Shown here piece after piece: positions 36,041-45,912 of a stretch of 64,000 nucleotides of DNA. Source of the DNA: Paenibacillus sp. Marseille-Q4541. Lineage in GTDB: Bacteria; Bacillota; Bacilli; Paenibacillales; Paenibacillaceae. The DNA is taken from NCBI RefSeq assembly GCF_018310695.1, contig NZ_JAGXCY010000009.1, forward strand, positions 62,001-126,000, read 5' to 3'. Made by a program: the position numbers and the translations under genes. The notes below the pieces were generated by a model, which saw only the letters and a program-made list of their open reading frames with translations, was not told the origin of the DNA and did no database searches. Every line of letters starts with the position of its first letter. Within the stretch, counting starts at the first letter, position 1.

Positions 36041-36230
36041 TAGCCCGGACATTTTATTGCCGAAACTACCGCTGCTCCGTAAACGAATTGTCTCTCGGTC
36101 GTCGTTGGTTTGAATACCGGTCTGGAGAATAAATTTCCCCTTTCCTGAATTTCAAACCAAATACGAACGTTTCACTCCTCTAAGCCAATTCGTTTACTAC
36201 GCATAGTTCATGCCCATAAATCCCGGGCTA
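36041..36230. repeat. 190-bp imperfect inverted repeat in alaS leader
   Basis: Three matched blocks are nested symmetrically: TAGCCCGG (36041-36048 area) with CCGGGCTA (36223-36230); GTAAACGAATTG (36079-36090) with CAATTCGTTTAC (36185-36196), a perfect 12-mer; and TTGGTTTGAA (36105-36114) with TTCAAACCAA (36151-36160). The centre is about 36 bp. There is no open frame. It is either a MITE-like or palindromic interspersed element inserted between T-box and gene, or a structured part of the alaS leader. Confidence 0.7.
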
Positions 36231-36324
36231 AAAAATATAAAATTGAAAAGGTTACTCCCCTACACAAAAGAAAAAACAGGAGTAACAAATACACATAAAA
36301 ACTAGCGAGCTTCAACGAAAAAAC

Positions 36325-36650
36325 AAAAAAACGCCCCTGAATAGTTCAGGGACGAGAAGTTCGCGGTACCACCCTGGTTATCGCTATCTCTTCTTGGCAT
36401 AAGGATTATTCATATACATGAATGTCCTAAGCTTAGAGTAGACGAGCGATCGCCTTTGTTAGAACCCAGTAACGGAGGTCATCCGGCGGCTTTAACCGCA
36501 CTCCGAAATTAGCTTTCCGTCGCTTCATTTCAGGACTCTTACAGCCAACTATCTTAGGAGTGCCCGAAGCACTTCGATAGCAGGAGTCCATTCTCTGTGG
36601 AAACACCCTGACGTACTTGATTTCATCACTGTATTTTACGATATACATAC
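36325..36650 (-). promoter_or_regulatory. T-box riboswitch of alaS
   Basis: The T-box sequence GGTGGTACCGCG (36363-36374 on the minus strand) precedes a terminator hairpin, CCCTGAA-CTA-TTCAGGG with T7 (36330-36352). Stem I upstream contains an AGTA motif and, at 36511-36513, a GCU codon in the context GGAAAGCUAA that is a good candidate specifier for alanine. Known mechanism: uncharged tRNA-Ala stabilises the antiterminator. Confidence 0.9.
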
Positions 36651-36657
36651 ATATTTA

Positions 36658-36686
36658 ATTATATCTTTAGAGGATATAGCTGTCAA
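36658..36686 (-). promoter_or_regulatory. alaS promoter, perfect consensus
   Basis: TTGACA (36681-36686), 17-bp spacer, TATAAT (36658-36663). A perfect sigma-A consensus, as expected where control is exerted by transcription attenuation in the leader. Confidence 0.93.
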
Positions 36687-36780
36687 TGTAGCCCAGCGGA
36701 CACCGTAGGTTATTCTCCGCCATTTATCGAGCCTCACCTCTGCATTGATTTTAAATTTTGGTTTCGTCTATGCCTTCTGT

Positions 36781-37851
36781 CTATTCAATCGTCTTACGCT
36801 TGATATAGTACAAAAAGAAGTGCTGGCATAACACCTTTAATACTGCAAATACCGGCACAGCCAAAATCAAACCTACAATTCCTGCTAGTTCTCCTCCCAC
36901 TAATAAAGCAAAGATAATGGTCAGTGGATGTAAATGTAACGTCCTACCCACCACCTGAGGAGAAATAACATTGCTCTCTAGAATCTGACATAGCGTATTC
37001 ACCACAATGACAAAGATAAGCATCTTCACTGATATGGTGGAGGCCATAACAATGGCAGGTGCTGCTCCAAGAAAAGGTCCCAAGTAAGGGACAATGTTAA
37101 ACACACTAACCACACTTGCTAGAATGAGCGCATAAGGCATACCGATAACAACATAACCAATGTAAGCAAATACACCAACAATGATGCACACAAGGAACTG
37201 ACCTCTTATGTAATTGCCAAGTGCAGCATCAATCTCTTTCAGAAGCATAACTATTGATTTTCGCTGAGTCCTGGGTAAATAAGAAACAATCGCCTTTTCC
37301 ATCACATCGAAGTCTTTGAGCATATAGAAGATCAGAAACGGTACGATAAAAATGTTGAAAATCGTGCTAATTGTCGCTCCGATATTATCCATAAAGGCAG
37401 ATATACCAGTTGCCAAACGATTCTCCATCTGGAACATCCATCCGTTGATCCCGACGCGAACGCCCGGTGGGATGAGGTTGTTATTCATATTGTTCATCAA
37501 ACTTTGAGCATGCATATTTAGCTCGGGTAAGTGTTCGTTCAACTGCTCCAGCTGTTCCATAAACATCGGTATAACATTCATTAATATGACAGCCAGACAG
37601 GTCAGAAATACCGCATAAATAAGCAATACGGCTATACTGCGAGGAACTCTGCGGCCACCCAGCATAGATACAATCGGGTTCAGAACATATGAAATAATCA
37701 ATGCCACCAGAAAAGGGGCAAAAATGGCTTTCAGAAAAACGTATACACCCAGCAACATAGGACGCAGCAGCCACACAAAATATAAAATAACGAGGGCAAG
37801 CAGCACGAGCAGCCCATAACGGAACAGCTTGCTTTTCGTTAGTTGCTCCAC
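36781..37851 (-). CDS. AI-2E family permease (YrrI-like)
   Basis: Membrane protein of 356 aa with about seven to eight transmembrane segments and a central soluble loop (about 85-150), AI-2E/PerM family. Starts with GTG 37851, 9 nt after AGGAGG. Bacillus yrrI sits at the same position upstream of alaS, so orthology is likely. It is a paralogue of the YtvI-like gene at 22948. The transported substrate, if any, is unknown. Confidence 0.88.
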   Translation of the reverse strand: MEQLTKSKLFRYGLLVLLALVILYFVWLLRPMLLGVYVFLKAIFAPFLVALIISYVLNPIVSMLGGRRVPRSIAVLLIYAVFLTCLAVILMNVIPMFMEQLEQLNEHLPELNMHAQSLMNNMNNNLIPPGVRVGINGWMFQMENRLATGISAFMDNIGATISTIFNIFIVPFLIFYMLKDFDVMEKAIVSYLPRTQRKSIVMLLKEIDAALGNYIRGQFLVCIIVGVFAYIGYVVIGMPYALILASVVSVFNIVPYLGPFLGAAPAIVMASTISVKMLIFVIVVNTLCQILESNVISPQVVGRTLHLHPLTIIFALLVGGELAGIVGLILAVPVFAVLKVLCQHFFLYYIKRKTIE

Positions 37852-38157
37852 ATCTAGATTCCTCCTCGGACGGGCTTATCCTTGTAAGTATATGTAGGAC
37901 GAGGATAAATTAACCCTATGAGAAGAAAGCCTATCTGAGGTAATTGTCTAATAAAAAGCAGAAAACACTTATGCAGCAAGTCAAAAAAACTCTAGCTGCA
38001 CAAGTGTTTGAATGTGAACCTCGTTTAAGAAAGTCGTTACTTACACGTTATGTATCCCTACCTCTAAACTGATGTTGTAGAGCACGGTTTATGTTACTCA
38101 CAGGAAACATAACTTAAAGCGTGTTAGACCGTTTATAGAGGAAGTTATTAGCAATAG
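37852..38157. other. Intergenic stretch, 306 bp
   Basis: Contains a 14-bp imperfect hairpin, AACACTTATGCAGC (37967-37980) with GCTGCACAAGTGTT, which on the minus strand is followed by a T-rich tail (TTCTGCTTTTTATT) and probably terminates the zinc-ribbon gene. A smaller inverted pair, TTATGTT/AACATAA, lies near 38090-38112. No coding frame with a ribosome site was seen. Confidence 0.5.
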
Positions 38158-38367
38158 TTAAGGGGCAAGATGCATTCCTGGGTACTCCTGAGGTATTTCT
38201 TCTCCAAAGAAAAGGTCATCCAATGAACTTAGGGTTCCATCCTCTTCTACTTGATACACAGACATTTTTTCTCCATTTACATTCAGTTCTATAAAGCATC
38301 CCCAGCAATAAAATTGATGGGAGCCGATTTTACCAATATCTTTTGAATTACAGTTTGGACATTTCAT
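38158..38367 (-). CDS. Small zinc-ribbon protein
   Basis: A 69-aa cytoplasmic protein with an N-terminal zinc ribbon: CPNC at residues 3-6 and CWGC about 17 residues later, followed by an acidic tail. ATG 38367 (MKCPNCNSKD) is 6 nt after AGGTGG; a longer frame would overlap the PRC-barrel gene. It is 10 bp after that gene and cotranscribed with it. Function unknown. Confidence 0.85.
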   Translation of the reverse strand: MKCPNCNSKDIGKIGSHQFYCWGCFIELNVNGEKMSVYQVEEDGTLSSLDDLFFGEEIPQEYPGMHLAP

Positions 38368-38377
38368 AAATTTCCAC

Positions 38378-38899
38378 CTATCCGTTAACAGAATGAATAG
38401 CATCTACTAAATGCTGCTCGCTTGCCGTTGGAACAACGACGGTATGTTCACCCATCATCATCTCATTCGTGCGAGGCAGCCACTTTCGACCTTCCATCAG
38501 ATCCATCACAAATCCGTCACTGATTTCGAGCCCTAATATATTTTTTCCCATTTGCTGGTCAAAATAAACATCTGTGATACGTCCCAGTTGCAAACCTTCT
38601 TGTGTCAGCACCGTCATATCGCGAAGTTTATGATGACCTTTTAAATAGCTGTACTGTATGTTGTCAGCATCCGTTTTACGGACAGCCTGTTTATTTCGAA
38701 TCATCACTGCATCTTTGCCGTAAGCGACGATGTCTTCCCAAGACACCGTTTTGACTTGTTTGGAAAAAGGTGCTCTTCCATCCAATTCAATTCCGGTAAG
38801 TTGCCAGTCATTTGTTAGTATAAAATCACAAATTTTGCCGATGTGCTTGCCTTCTTCTACATCATATACGGCAAGTCCAATCATTTCTTGAAATTTCAT
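38378..38899 (-). CDS. PRC-barrel domain protein (YrrD-like)
   Basis: A 173-aa protein with two PRC-barrel repeats (about 1-70 and 85-150; MIGLAVYDVEEGKHIGKICDFIL and the LQLGRITDVYFD unit). Such domains mediate protein or RNA contacts, as in RimM. Bacillus yrrD lies in the same interval between mnmA/recD2 and yrrI. The ribosome site (AAGGG, 11 nt) is weak. Function unknown. Confidence 0.87.
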   Translation of the reverse strand: MKFQEMIGLAVYDVEEGKHIGKICDFILTNDWQLTGIELDGRAPFSKQVKTVSWEDIVAYGKDAVMIRNKQAVRKTDADNIQYSYLKGHHKLRDMTVLTQEGLQLGRITDVYFDQQMGKNILGLEISDGFVMDLMEGRKWLPRTNEMMMGEHTVVVPTASEQHLVDAIHSVNG

Positions 38900-39055
38900 G
38901 ACAGGATTAACCCTTTCATCACCTAATTTAAATTTGAAACGATAAATTATTCTTCACCGTGTGTATTAAAAAAACACGTTAAGACAAGCTACCGCTACAT
39001 CGGCTGATGACAACAGGACGCACAATCCCTCCTTTGCCCGTATACAAGGAAACCC

Positions 39056-40204
39056 TTATGCTCTATTACGCAGCCGTCTCATAATGGTTCCAACTTTATT
39101 TGCTGTATATACCAAATCTTCTTTACTATTACCCAAACCAAAGCTGAATCGAATCGCAGAATCCATAATTCCTTCCGGCAGATTCATAGCTTCAAGGACA
39201 TGAGACCTTTCAAGTGAACCCGATGTACAAGCCGATCCGCTTGCCGCAGCAATACCTTCTACATCCAGATTCATGAGCATAGTCTCCGTTTTGACTAGAG
39301 GAAAACTCACATTCACAATATGGGAAACAACTTGCTTAGGATGTCCGTTCACAACAATTGCTTCTTCCCCAACTTCATTTTTCAGTTCTTCAATAAAGGT
39401 TTGACGCAGCTGAGCGTCATGCTGCATACGTTCTTCCATATCCTTTTCAAGCAGTTCCAGTGCCTTGGCGAAGCCCACAATTCCAGCCATATTCTCTGTA
39501 CCTGCCCGGCGCTTACGTTCCTGTAAGCCCCCTTGAGTTCTCGGCTCAAGCTTCATGCCTTTGCGTACATATAGAAGTCCAACCCCTTGAGGTCCATTGA
39601 TTTTGTGAGCAGAAAAACTCATCAAATCAACAGGAAGATGGTGAAGATCGATAGGAATAGAACCTAATGCCTGAACAGCATCTACATGAAAAGGAATATC
39701 GTGAGCTTTGGCGATGTGTCCAATCTCCTCGATCTTTTGCACGGTTCCTACTTCATTATTGACATACATGATGCTAATTAAAACCGTATCTGGCCTAATC
39801 GCTGCTTCTAGATCAGTCACATCTATCATTCCATAGGAGTCAACCGGCAGATAAGTAACTTCATATCCTTCCTTCTCCAAAGATTCACATGCATGAAGTA
39901 CTGCATGATGCTCTATTTGACTCGTAATGATATGTTTTCCCTTATTTTCAAAAGCCGCTACTGTACCGAAAATAGCCAGATTATCACTTTCTGTCCCACC
40001 AGAAGTAAAAACAAGCTCGTCAGGAGAAGAGCCCAAATAAGCCGCCATCTTATCCCTAGCTTCACTTACGGAACGCTTAGCTGCACGCCCGAAAGCGTGC
40101 ACGCTTGATGCGTTACCGAACTGGCCAGTCATTACCTCAAACATTGCAGTGGCAACTTCTGGATGCACAGGAGTAGATGCAGCATGATCCAAGTATATAT
40201 TCAC
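39056..40204 (-). CDS. iscS: Cysteine desulfurase (YrvO type)
   Basis: PLP enzyme that mobilises sulfur from cysteine, mainly for MnmA-dependent tRNA 2-thiolation in this context. The 382-aa class V aminotransferase has the PLP Lys201 (SAHK) and the catalytic Cys326 (SGSACTSG). It starts with GTG 40204, 8 nt after GGGGTG. It is 17 bp downstream of cymR. In Bacillus yrvO is adjacent to mnmA (trmU) on the same strand; here mnmA is just across the cymR promoter in the opposite direction. Confidence 0.95.
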   Translation of the reverse strand: MNIYLDHAASTPVHPEVATAMFEVMTGQFGNASSVHAFGRAAKRSVSEARDKMAAYLGSSPDELVFTSGGTESDNLAIFGTVAAFENKGKHIITSQIEHHAVLHACESLEKEGYEVTYLPVDSYGMIDVTDLEAAIRPDTVLISIMYVNNEVGTVQKIEEIGHIAKAHDIPFHVDAVQALGSIPIDLHHLPVDLMSFSAHKINGPQGVGLLYVRKGMKLEPRTQGGLQERKRRAGTENMAGIVGFAKALELLEKDMEERMQHDAQLRQTFIEELKNEVGEEAIVVNGHPKQVVSHIVNVSFPLVKTETMLMNLDVEGIAAASGSACTSGSLERSHVLEAMNLPEGIMDSAIRFSFGLGNSKEDLVYTANKVGTIMRRLRNRA

Positions 40205-40221
40205 TTTCTTTTCACCCCGCG

Positions 40222-40641
40222 TTAAATATAGAACATGTAATTGTCCGCGTCGGACTGTTCTTTGTAGGAAATTAGATCTTGCAACGTAGTAGAATCAAGA
40301 ACATCTGCGATACTATTTCGTATGCGAATCCATAGATCACGTTTAGCCGGATCATCTTCTTCTGTGAAGTCAACGGGAGAGATAGGTCCTTCCAGTACAC
40401 GGATCACGTCTCCCGCAGTAATCGTATAAGGTTCACGTGCCAAAATATATCCGCCGTACGCACCGCGAATACTTTTAACGAGCCCTGCATTTCGAAGCGG
40501 TGCAATGAGCTGCTCCAAATAATGCTCTGAAAGTTGATTTTTTTCCGCGATACTTTTCAGAGAAGTCGGTCCCTCGCCAAAACGCCCAGAGAGTTCCATC
40601 ATAATTGTTAAACCGTAACGTCCTTTAGTCGATATTTTCAA
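40222..40641 (-). CDS. cymR: Rrf2-family cysteine metabolism repressor
   Basis: Winged-helix repressor, nearly collinear with Bacillus CymR (KISTKGRYGLTIMMEL; LSEHYLEQLIAPLRNAGLVK; ending YMFYI). CymR with CysK represses cysteine uptake and synthesis genes. TTG 40641 is the chosen start, 8 nt after GAGGTG, giving 139 aa against 138 in Bacillus; the ATG at 40656 includes the ribosome site itself. It lacks the cysteine triad of IscR, so it should not bind an iron-sulfur cluster. Confidence 0.94.
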   Translation of the reverse strand: MKISTKGRYGLTIMMELSGRFGEGPTSLKSIAEKNQLSEHYLEQLIAPLRNAGLVKSIRGAYGGYILAREPYTITAGDVIRVLEGPISPVDFTEEDDPAKRDLWIRIRNSIADVLDSTTLQDLISYKEQSDADNYMFYI

Positions 40642-40807
40642 GTAGGTACACCTCATTAATTTATAGTCACTTGCTTGTTATATCAGTAGAAGTCTATTTG
40701 TGTCTTTCTATATTTGACCAATTCACTCTATTCCGATCATAACCCTTTGATAATGGTAACATAAGATACGCGAATATGGAAAATAAACCTTGACGATAAT
40801 AGTAAAA

Positions 40808-40828
40808 ATGTCCGTCCAGGATGGACAT
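40808..40828. promoter_or_regulatory. 21-bp dyad between cymR and mnmA
   Basis: ATGTCCGTCCAGGATGGACAT is written here as two arms, ATGTCCGTCC and GGATGGACAT, around a central A. Nine of ten base pairs match. It sits about 90 bp upstream of mnmA and 170 bp from cymR with no T-run, so it looks like an operator rather than a terminator. The binding protein is unknown. Confidence 0.55.
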
Positions 40829-40900
40829 AAACACAGCCTTTCCATTCTATCGTAAGTTAACCACGAATGTGTTACAATAAAACGCGTAAAAACATTCTAA

Positions 40901-42049
<1,149 letters not shown>

Positions 42050-42071
42050 ACACTATTTATAAAACAAAGTT

Positions 42072-42113
42072 AAAAGCCATCTCTCATGTATTACCATGAA
42101 GGATGGCTTTTTT
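42072..42113 (+). terminator. mnmA terminator
   Basis: AAGCCATC...GGATGGCTT, with inner TCATG/CATGA, followed by T6. Confidence 0.9.
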
Positions 42114-42149
42114 CCTGCCTAAAAGATAATTCTTCATAAATAAAAAATA

Positions 42150-42692
42150 TTATGCTTCTGGCATTGGGGTTGGAGTTGGTTTTGCATAACCTTGCTTGTA
42201 AGCCGAATCCATGGCCTCTCGAATCTCAAGAACAGAGCTCCCATCATGCGCCATTTTTGCTGAAGATACGGCAATATCAAGACAGACATTACATCTTGTA
42301 CCATGGTCATCCCAAACGACTGCACCGTCCGCTTCAATCTCCTTAATGAAACAGTTCAGGTTACTCTTATGTCCCGCACTTTCTCCGCAACCACAATAAC
42401 AAGGGATGAATTCTAGCACATCCGCATACTGAGCAGATAGTAGATAGATCTTGCGCATCTCTTCGGAATGTCCATCCAGAAAAGCAGGTAGTTCTTTCGG
42501 TGATTGTGTTTTCTCCTGGATATCTCCGTTAGCTAGCACTGTGTGATCATGACCGCTGTGTTCATTATTTGAATCGTTTGCGTTTGTTTCCTGACTTGTA
42601 GAGACAGGCTCCATTTCAGCTTTCCCGTTTCCACATCCTGATAAAAGAACGGATAATACGATTACACCTGACAACCATGTTTTGTGCTTCAT
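42150..42692 (-). CDS. PCYCGC-motif lipoprotein
   Basis: Secreted lipoprotein of 180 aa. The signal peptide ends in the lipobox LLSGC (Cys20), then a His/Asn-rich linker, then a domain with the family motif PCYCGC (about residue 97) and further cysteines (NCF, RCNVC), suggesting metal or redox chemistry on the outer membrane face. AGGAGG lies 6 nt before the ATG. It is the last gene of rarA-crcB-crcB-lipoprotein (28-bp gap). The molecular function is unknown. Confidence 0.9.
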   Translation of the reverse strand: MKHKTWLSGVIVLSVLLSGCGNGKAEMEPVSTSQETNANDSNNEHSGHDHTVLANGDIQEKTQSPKELPAFLDGHSEEMRKIYLLSAQYADVLEFIPCYCGCGESAGHKSNLNCFIKEIEADGAVVWDDHGTRCNVCLDIAVSSAKMAHDGSSVLEIREAMDSAYKQGYAKPTPTPMPEA

Positions 42693-42719
42693 CTAATCCT
42701 CCTAGGAAAATTCTATCCA

Positions 42720-43103
42720 TTATGAAATCCAGATGTGAGCTATCCCTATCCCAATCCACGCAGCAATAAGCCCTAGAATAACGGAACTCACAACATACAA
42801 AGCGGCCTTCCCTACCTGGTTTGCAGCGATCAGCTGCATGGTTTCATATCCAAACGTCGAGAATGTGGTATAGGCTCCGCAAAATCCAACACCAAGCGTT
42901 GCCCACCAAAAAGAAGATATAAGCTCTGCTTTTGAGAGGGCAAACAATATACCTAACAATAGCGACCCACTAATATTAATAAACCAAGTTCCAAAAGGAA
43001 ATGGATGCTTCGATGTTGTCCCTACTCTTGCCATTAGTTTACGCCCTAAAGTGTATCTCAGAATAGCTCCTGCAATTCCTCCAAGCCCTGCCCACCACAT
43101 CAT
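42720..43103 (-). CDS. crcB: Fluoride channel CrcB/Fluc (subunit 1)
   Basis: Small four-helix fluoride exporter of 127 aa, which works as an antiparallel dimer. The family signatures are visible: GGIAGAILRY near the N-terminus, the pore Asn in FINISGS, and GFCGAYTTFSTFGYE with the Phe box and sodium-site region. AAGGAG lies 9 nt upstream. It overlaps the next crcB by 4 nt, so the two are translationally coupled, fitting a heterodimer. Confidence 0.94.
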   Translation of the reverse strand: MMWWAGLGGIAGAILRYTLGRKLMARVGTTSKHPFPFGTWFINISGSLLLGILFALSKAELISSFWWATLGVGFCGAYTTFSTFGYETMQLIAANQVGKAALYVVSSVILGLIAAWIGIGIAHIWIS

Positions 43104-43504
43104 AGCTTGTTCTCCTTAAGCAAACGAGGACGGACCATCCATTCACCTATTTTTATACCGATGTAACTCATAAATAGCCCTACAAACACACTCAGCAAAA
43201 TATATGCTGCTGCCATAACAATGTGTTCGTTCTCAAGCAAATGAATACTGTCTACCGTAAAGGTAGAAAACGTTGTAAAAGCACCAGTAAACCCCGTTCC
43301 GATCAGCAATCTCCATTCTGCAGGAATACGCCACTTCGCTGGGGTAACCGTAAAGAACCATCCTAGAAAGAGACATCCCACTAGATTGATAAACAAAACG
43401 GCCATTGGAAAAATGGAGGAGGCAGGTTGCAGCCATAATTGCACTCCATACCTGACAACCGTTCCTAAAAATCCTCCAGCCCCTACATAAACCAGTTCTT
43501 TCAT
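43100..43504 (-). CDS. crcB: Fluoride channel CrcB/Fluc (subunit 2)
   Basis: Second Fluc subunit, 134 aa, with GGFLGTVVRYG, FINLVGCLFLG and GFTGAFTTFSTF motifs. ATG 43504 (MKELVYVGAG) follows AGGAG by 12 nt; the TTG at 43543 is unlikely. The pair differs enough to suggest an obligate heterodimer. The genes lie 93 bp after rarA, and no fluoride riboswitch motif was found in that gap. Confidence 0.93.
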   Translation of the reverse strand: MKELVYVGAGGFLGTVVRYGVQLWLQPASSIFPMAVLFINLVGCLFLGWFFTVTPAKWRIPAEWRLLIGTGFTGAFTTFSTFTVDSIHLLENEHIVMAAAYILLSVFVGLFMSYIGIKIGEWMVRPRLLKENKL

Positions 43505-43597
43505 GACTTCGTACTTCTCCTCTTTACCCTTTGCTAGAAGCAAAGAATGCGATCGTATTCATCTCGTACCCTGCGATTTACGATCCGAACTCAAGAG

Positions 43598-44917
43598 TTA
43601 TCGCCCCTGGTTGCGGATACGTCTACGGTCTTGGTTCGCTTTGATTTTGGCTTCATTTCCTTGTTCTGTAGCTTCATAGAAGACGTAGTTCTTGATCTCC
43701 TTAGGTAAATATTGTTGCTCTACGTAATGACCAGGAAAATTATGCGGATATTGATATCCGACATGTCCAAGCTGTACAGAACCTTTGTAGTGACCATCTC
43801 TGAGGTGCAAAGGAACGTCGGCTGACTTTACATCTTCAATCGCATTCATTGCACTTGAAATGGCCGTATATACTCGGTTTGATTTGGGACTTTCCACTGC
43901 GAATAAAATAGCCTGTGCGATGTTCAGCTTGGCTTCTGGCCAGCCATTATTGCGATAGGCATCCAGTGCTGCGACGGCTTGTACCATTGCATTAGGACTG
44001 GCAAGACCTATGTCCTCACTGCTTGCCGCTATTAGCCTGCGGATAAACACCATCGGATCCATACCGAGTTTCTCTACAGCATACAAGAACCAGAATAAAG
44101 CCGCATCACTTGAACCGCGAATGCTTTTATGAAAGGCGGACAAGACGTCATATTGGGTTGACTCGTCCGCTTTAACAATCGGTCGACGTATGGATTCTTC
44201 TGCTACGTCAAGTGTAATATGAACAGACCCATCCTGCTGTGGAGGGGTAGTCAATGCAGCCAGTTCAAGCGCATTGAGCGCCCTGCGAATATCCCCATTC
44301 GCCATTGTCGCAATGTGAAGCAGGGCTTCATCATCAGCGGCAAGGTCCATGAATCCCAGCCCTTTCTCGGAATCCAGCAGTGCTCTTTTCATCGCTATAA
44401 GAGAGTGTTCCTTCGTTAAGGATCCCAGCTGAAATAAAGTCGAACGGCTAAGAAGGGCTCCATTTACATAATGAAAGGGATTCTCCGTCGTTGCCCCGAT
44501 AAAAATAATCGTACCTTTCTCAACGGCAGGAAGAAGTGCATCTTGTCTAGAGCTGTTAAAACGATGAACCTCATCAAGAAACAAAATGGTCTTCGTTCCG
44601 TACATCGCCTTATTGTTTTGAGCTTGTTCTATCACTTCACGGACATCCTTAACAGATGCATCGACCGCATTCAAGCGAACGAACTGTCCCTTTGTATGAT
44701 GGGAAATAATATGTGCTAGTGTTGTTTTACCACAACCAGGTGGCCCATAAAGTAGAATGGAAGACACCTGATCTGCTTCAATTGCCCGTCTAAGAAGTTT
44801 CCCGGGACCTACAATATGCTCCTGGCCTATATATTCATCCAGATTCTGAGGGCGCATTCGGTCAGCGAGAAGCCTTGCTTGTGGCTCTGAATCCTGACTG
44901 AGTGAGAATAAATCCAT
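43598..44917 (-). CDS. rarA: Replication-associated recombination protein A
   Basis: AAA+ ATPase (MgsA/YrvN) acting at stalled replication forks. The 439-aa protein has Walker A YGPPGCGKTT at 57-66, Walker B LFLDEVHRF near 113, sensor region ATTENPF and a C-terminal tetramerisation domain. Bacillus yrvN sits between aspS/tcdA and cymR; here helD and a permease are inserted on one side. It heads a unit with the two crcB genes and the lipoprotein. Confidence 0.95.
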   Translation of the reverse strand: MDLFSLSQDSEPQARLLADRMRPQNLDEYIGQEHIVGPGKLLRRAIEADQVSSILLYGPPGCGKTTLAHIISHHTKGQFVRLNAVDASVKDVREVIEQAQNNKAMYGTKTILFLDEVHRFNSSRQDALLPAVEKGTIIFIGATTENPFHYVNGALLSRSTLFQLGSLTKEHSLIAMKRALLDSEKGLGFMDLAADDEALLHIATMANGDIRRALNALELAALTTPPQQDGSVHITLDVAEESIRRPIVKADESTQYDVLSAFHKSIRGSSDAALFWFLYAVEKLGMDPMVFIRRLIAASSEDIGLASPNAMVQAVAALDAYRNNGWPEAKLNIAQAILFAVESPKSNRVYTAISSAMNAIEDVKSADVPLHLRDGHYKGSVQLGHVGYQYPHNFPGHYVEQQYLPKEIKNYVFYEATEQGNEAKIKANQDRRRIRNQGR

Positions 44918-44966
44918 GATGCATTCACTTCCTTTACTTACTTGAGACCTTACCTCATGCTAGCTT

Positions 44967-45158
44967 CTATGATAACATATTGCTCTCTTTGACTTGCTCT
45001 TCGGTCATAACAAAAACATGCCGGATCGGAACTCCAGGTCCGTATTGTTTACGAATCACTTTCCTTGCTTCTATGGCGGTTCTGGCTTTTACGATCGTTT
45101 CCTTTGTCTGTCCATTTACTTCGGTGATGACTACGTACCGCTTGGCACCACATTTCAT
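44967..45158 (-). CDS. Small protein of unknown function (63 aa)
   Basis: A 63-residue basic protein with a beta-alpha-beta pattern (RYVVITEVNGQTKETIVKARTAIEARKVIRK...). GGAGGTG lies 7 nt before the ATG, a strong site, and the codon use is normal, so it is very probably real. It is 49 bp upstream of rarA on the same strand. I do not recognise the family. Confidence 0.72.
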   Translation of the reverse strand: MKCGAKRYVVITEVNGQTKETIVKARTAIEARKVIRKQYGPGVPIRHVFVMTEEQVKESNMLS

Positions 45159-45270
45159 AAGAACACCTCCATAACAAGCTTCTTTCTAACATTCCAGTTT
45201 AAATGCAAGAAACCCTTTTTCTTATATGGTAAAATAATACAATCGAGCGTTAATCAAAAGAGGAGGGCAT

Positions 45271-45780
45271 ATGTCCATACGAAAATATTATCCGATGACC
45301 CTAGTCCTAACCCTTAATGTTATTCTAATGGGACGTTTTCTGCTCGCATATCAGCGCCATGGAGAAATCCTTTTTGTAGAATATGCAGTTTGCTTTATTA
45401 TGACAGTCATTCTTTTGACCGTACATTTTGTAAGAGAATATCGCAAACTAAAAATGGTTGCTCTTACAGATGCAATGATTAAGACTGAGATGAAATCCAT
45501 CTGGCCTGCCTACCTTGTCTCTGCGCTTGGGATTCTAATAAGTATTGAACATATCAGTAGCTCTATTCAATTACATCAGATGCTGCCAAAATTGAAAGAC
45601 CTGGGGTTAGTACAAGACAACAAGGAAGCCGATATCTTGCATACTATTTTATTTCACAGCTATCTACTTGTCTTCTGGAGTATCCATATGGTTCAGAACT
45701 TGTTTAAGCACCGAGAGCTGAAGCATAAGAAGCAGCTCATGGGTCCCCCCACTTTACCTGAAAATGAAACACATGACTAG
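45271..45780 (+). CDS. Small membrane protein of unknown function
   Basis: A 169-aa protein with about four hydrophobic segments (about 9-27, 36-54, 75-93 and 130-147) and a basic C-terminal tail. GAGGAGGG precedes the ATG by 4 nt. It is divergent from the 63-aa gene. No family recognised; topology is the only available clue. Confidence 0.72.
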   Translation: MSIRKYYPMTLVLTLNVILMGRFLLAYQRHGEILFVEYAVCFIMTVILLTVHFVREYRKLKMVALTDAMIKTEMKSIWPAYLVSALGILISIEHISSSIQLHQMLPKLKDLGLVQDNKEADILHTILFHSYLLVFWSIHMVQNLFKHRELKHKKQLMGPPTLPENETHD

Positions 45781-45912
45781 CCTATTGAATTAGACGGAAT
45801 GGAGCGATCTCAATTCAATGGGGCTTTGTTCAAAACTGGTTGCTGCTGATGCTCTTGTTCCTCCTCACCATTGTCCGAACCATCTTTGGGGATTTATTAA
45901 TAACCAAATAAA

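Noticed and set aside
36433-36648. 71-codon minus-strand frame upstream of alaS
   Set aside because: It lies entirely inside the T-box leader, with no ribosome site.
38979-39023. 14-codon GTG-started frame (MRPVVISRCSGS...) with AAAGGAGG upstream, after iscS
   Set aside because: The ribosome site is good but only 4 nt from GTG and the peptide is too short to support without conservation data.
43505-43597. Fluoride riboswitch before the crcB pair
   Set aside because: The conserved pairing and pseudoknot bases of the motif could not be found.
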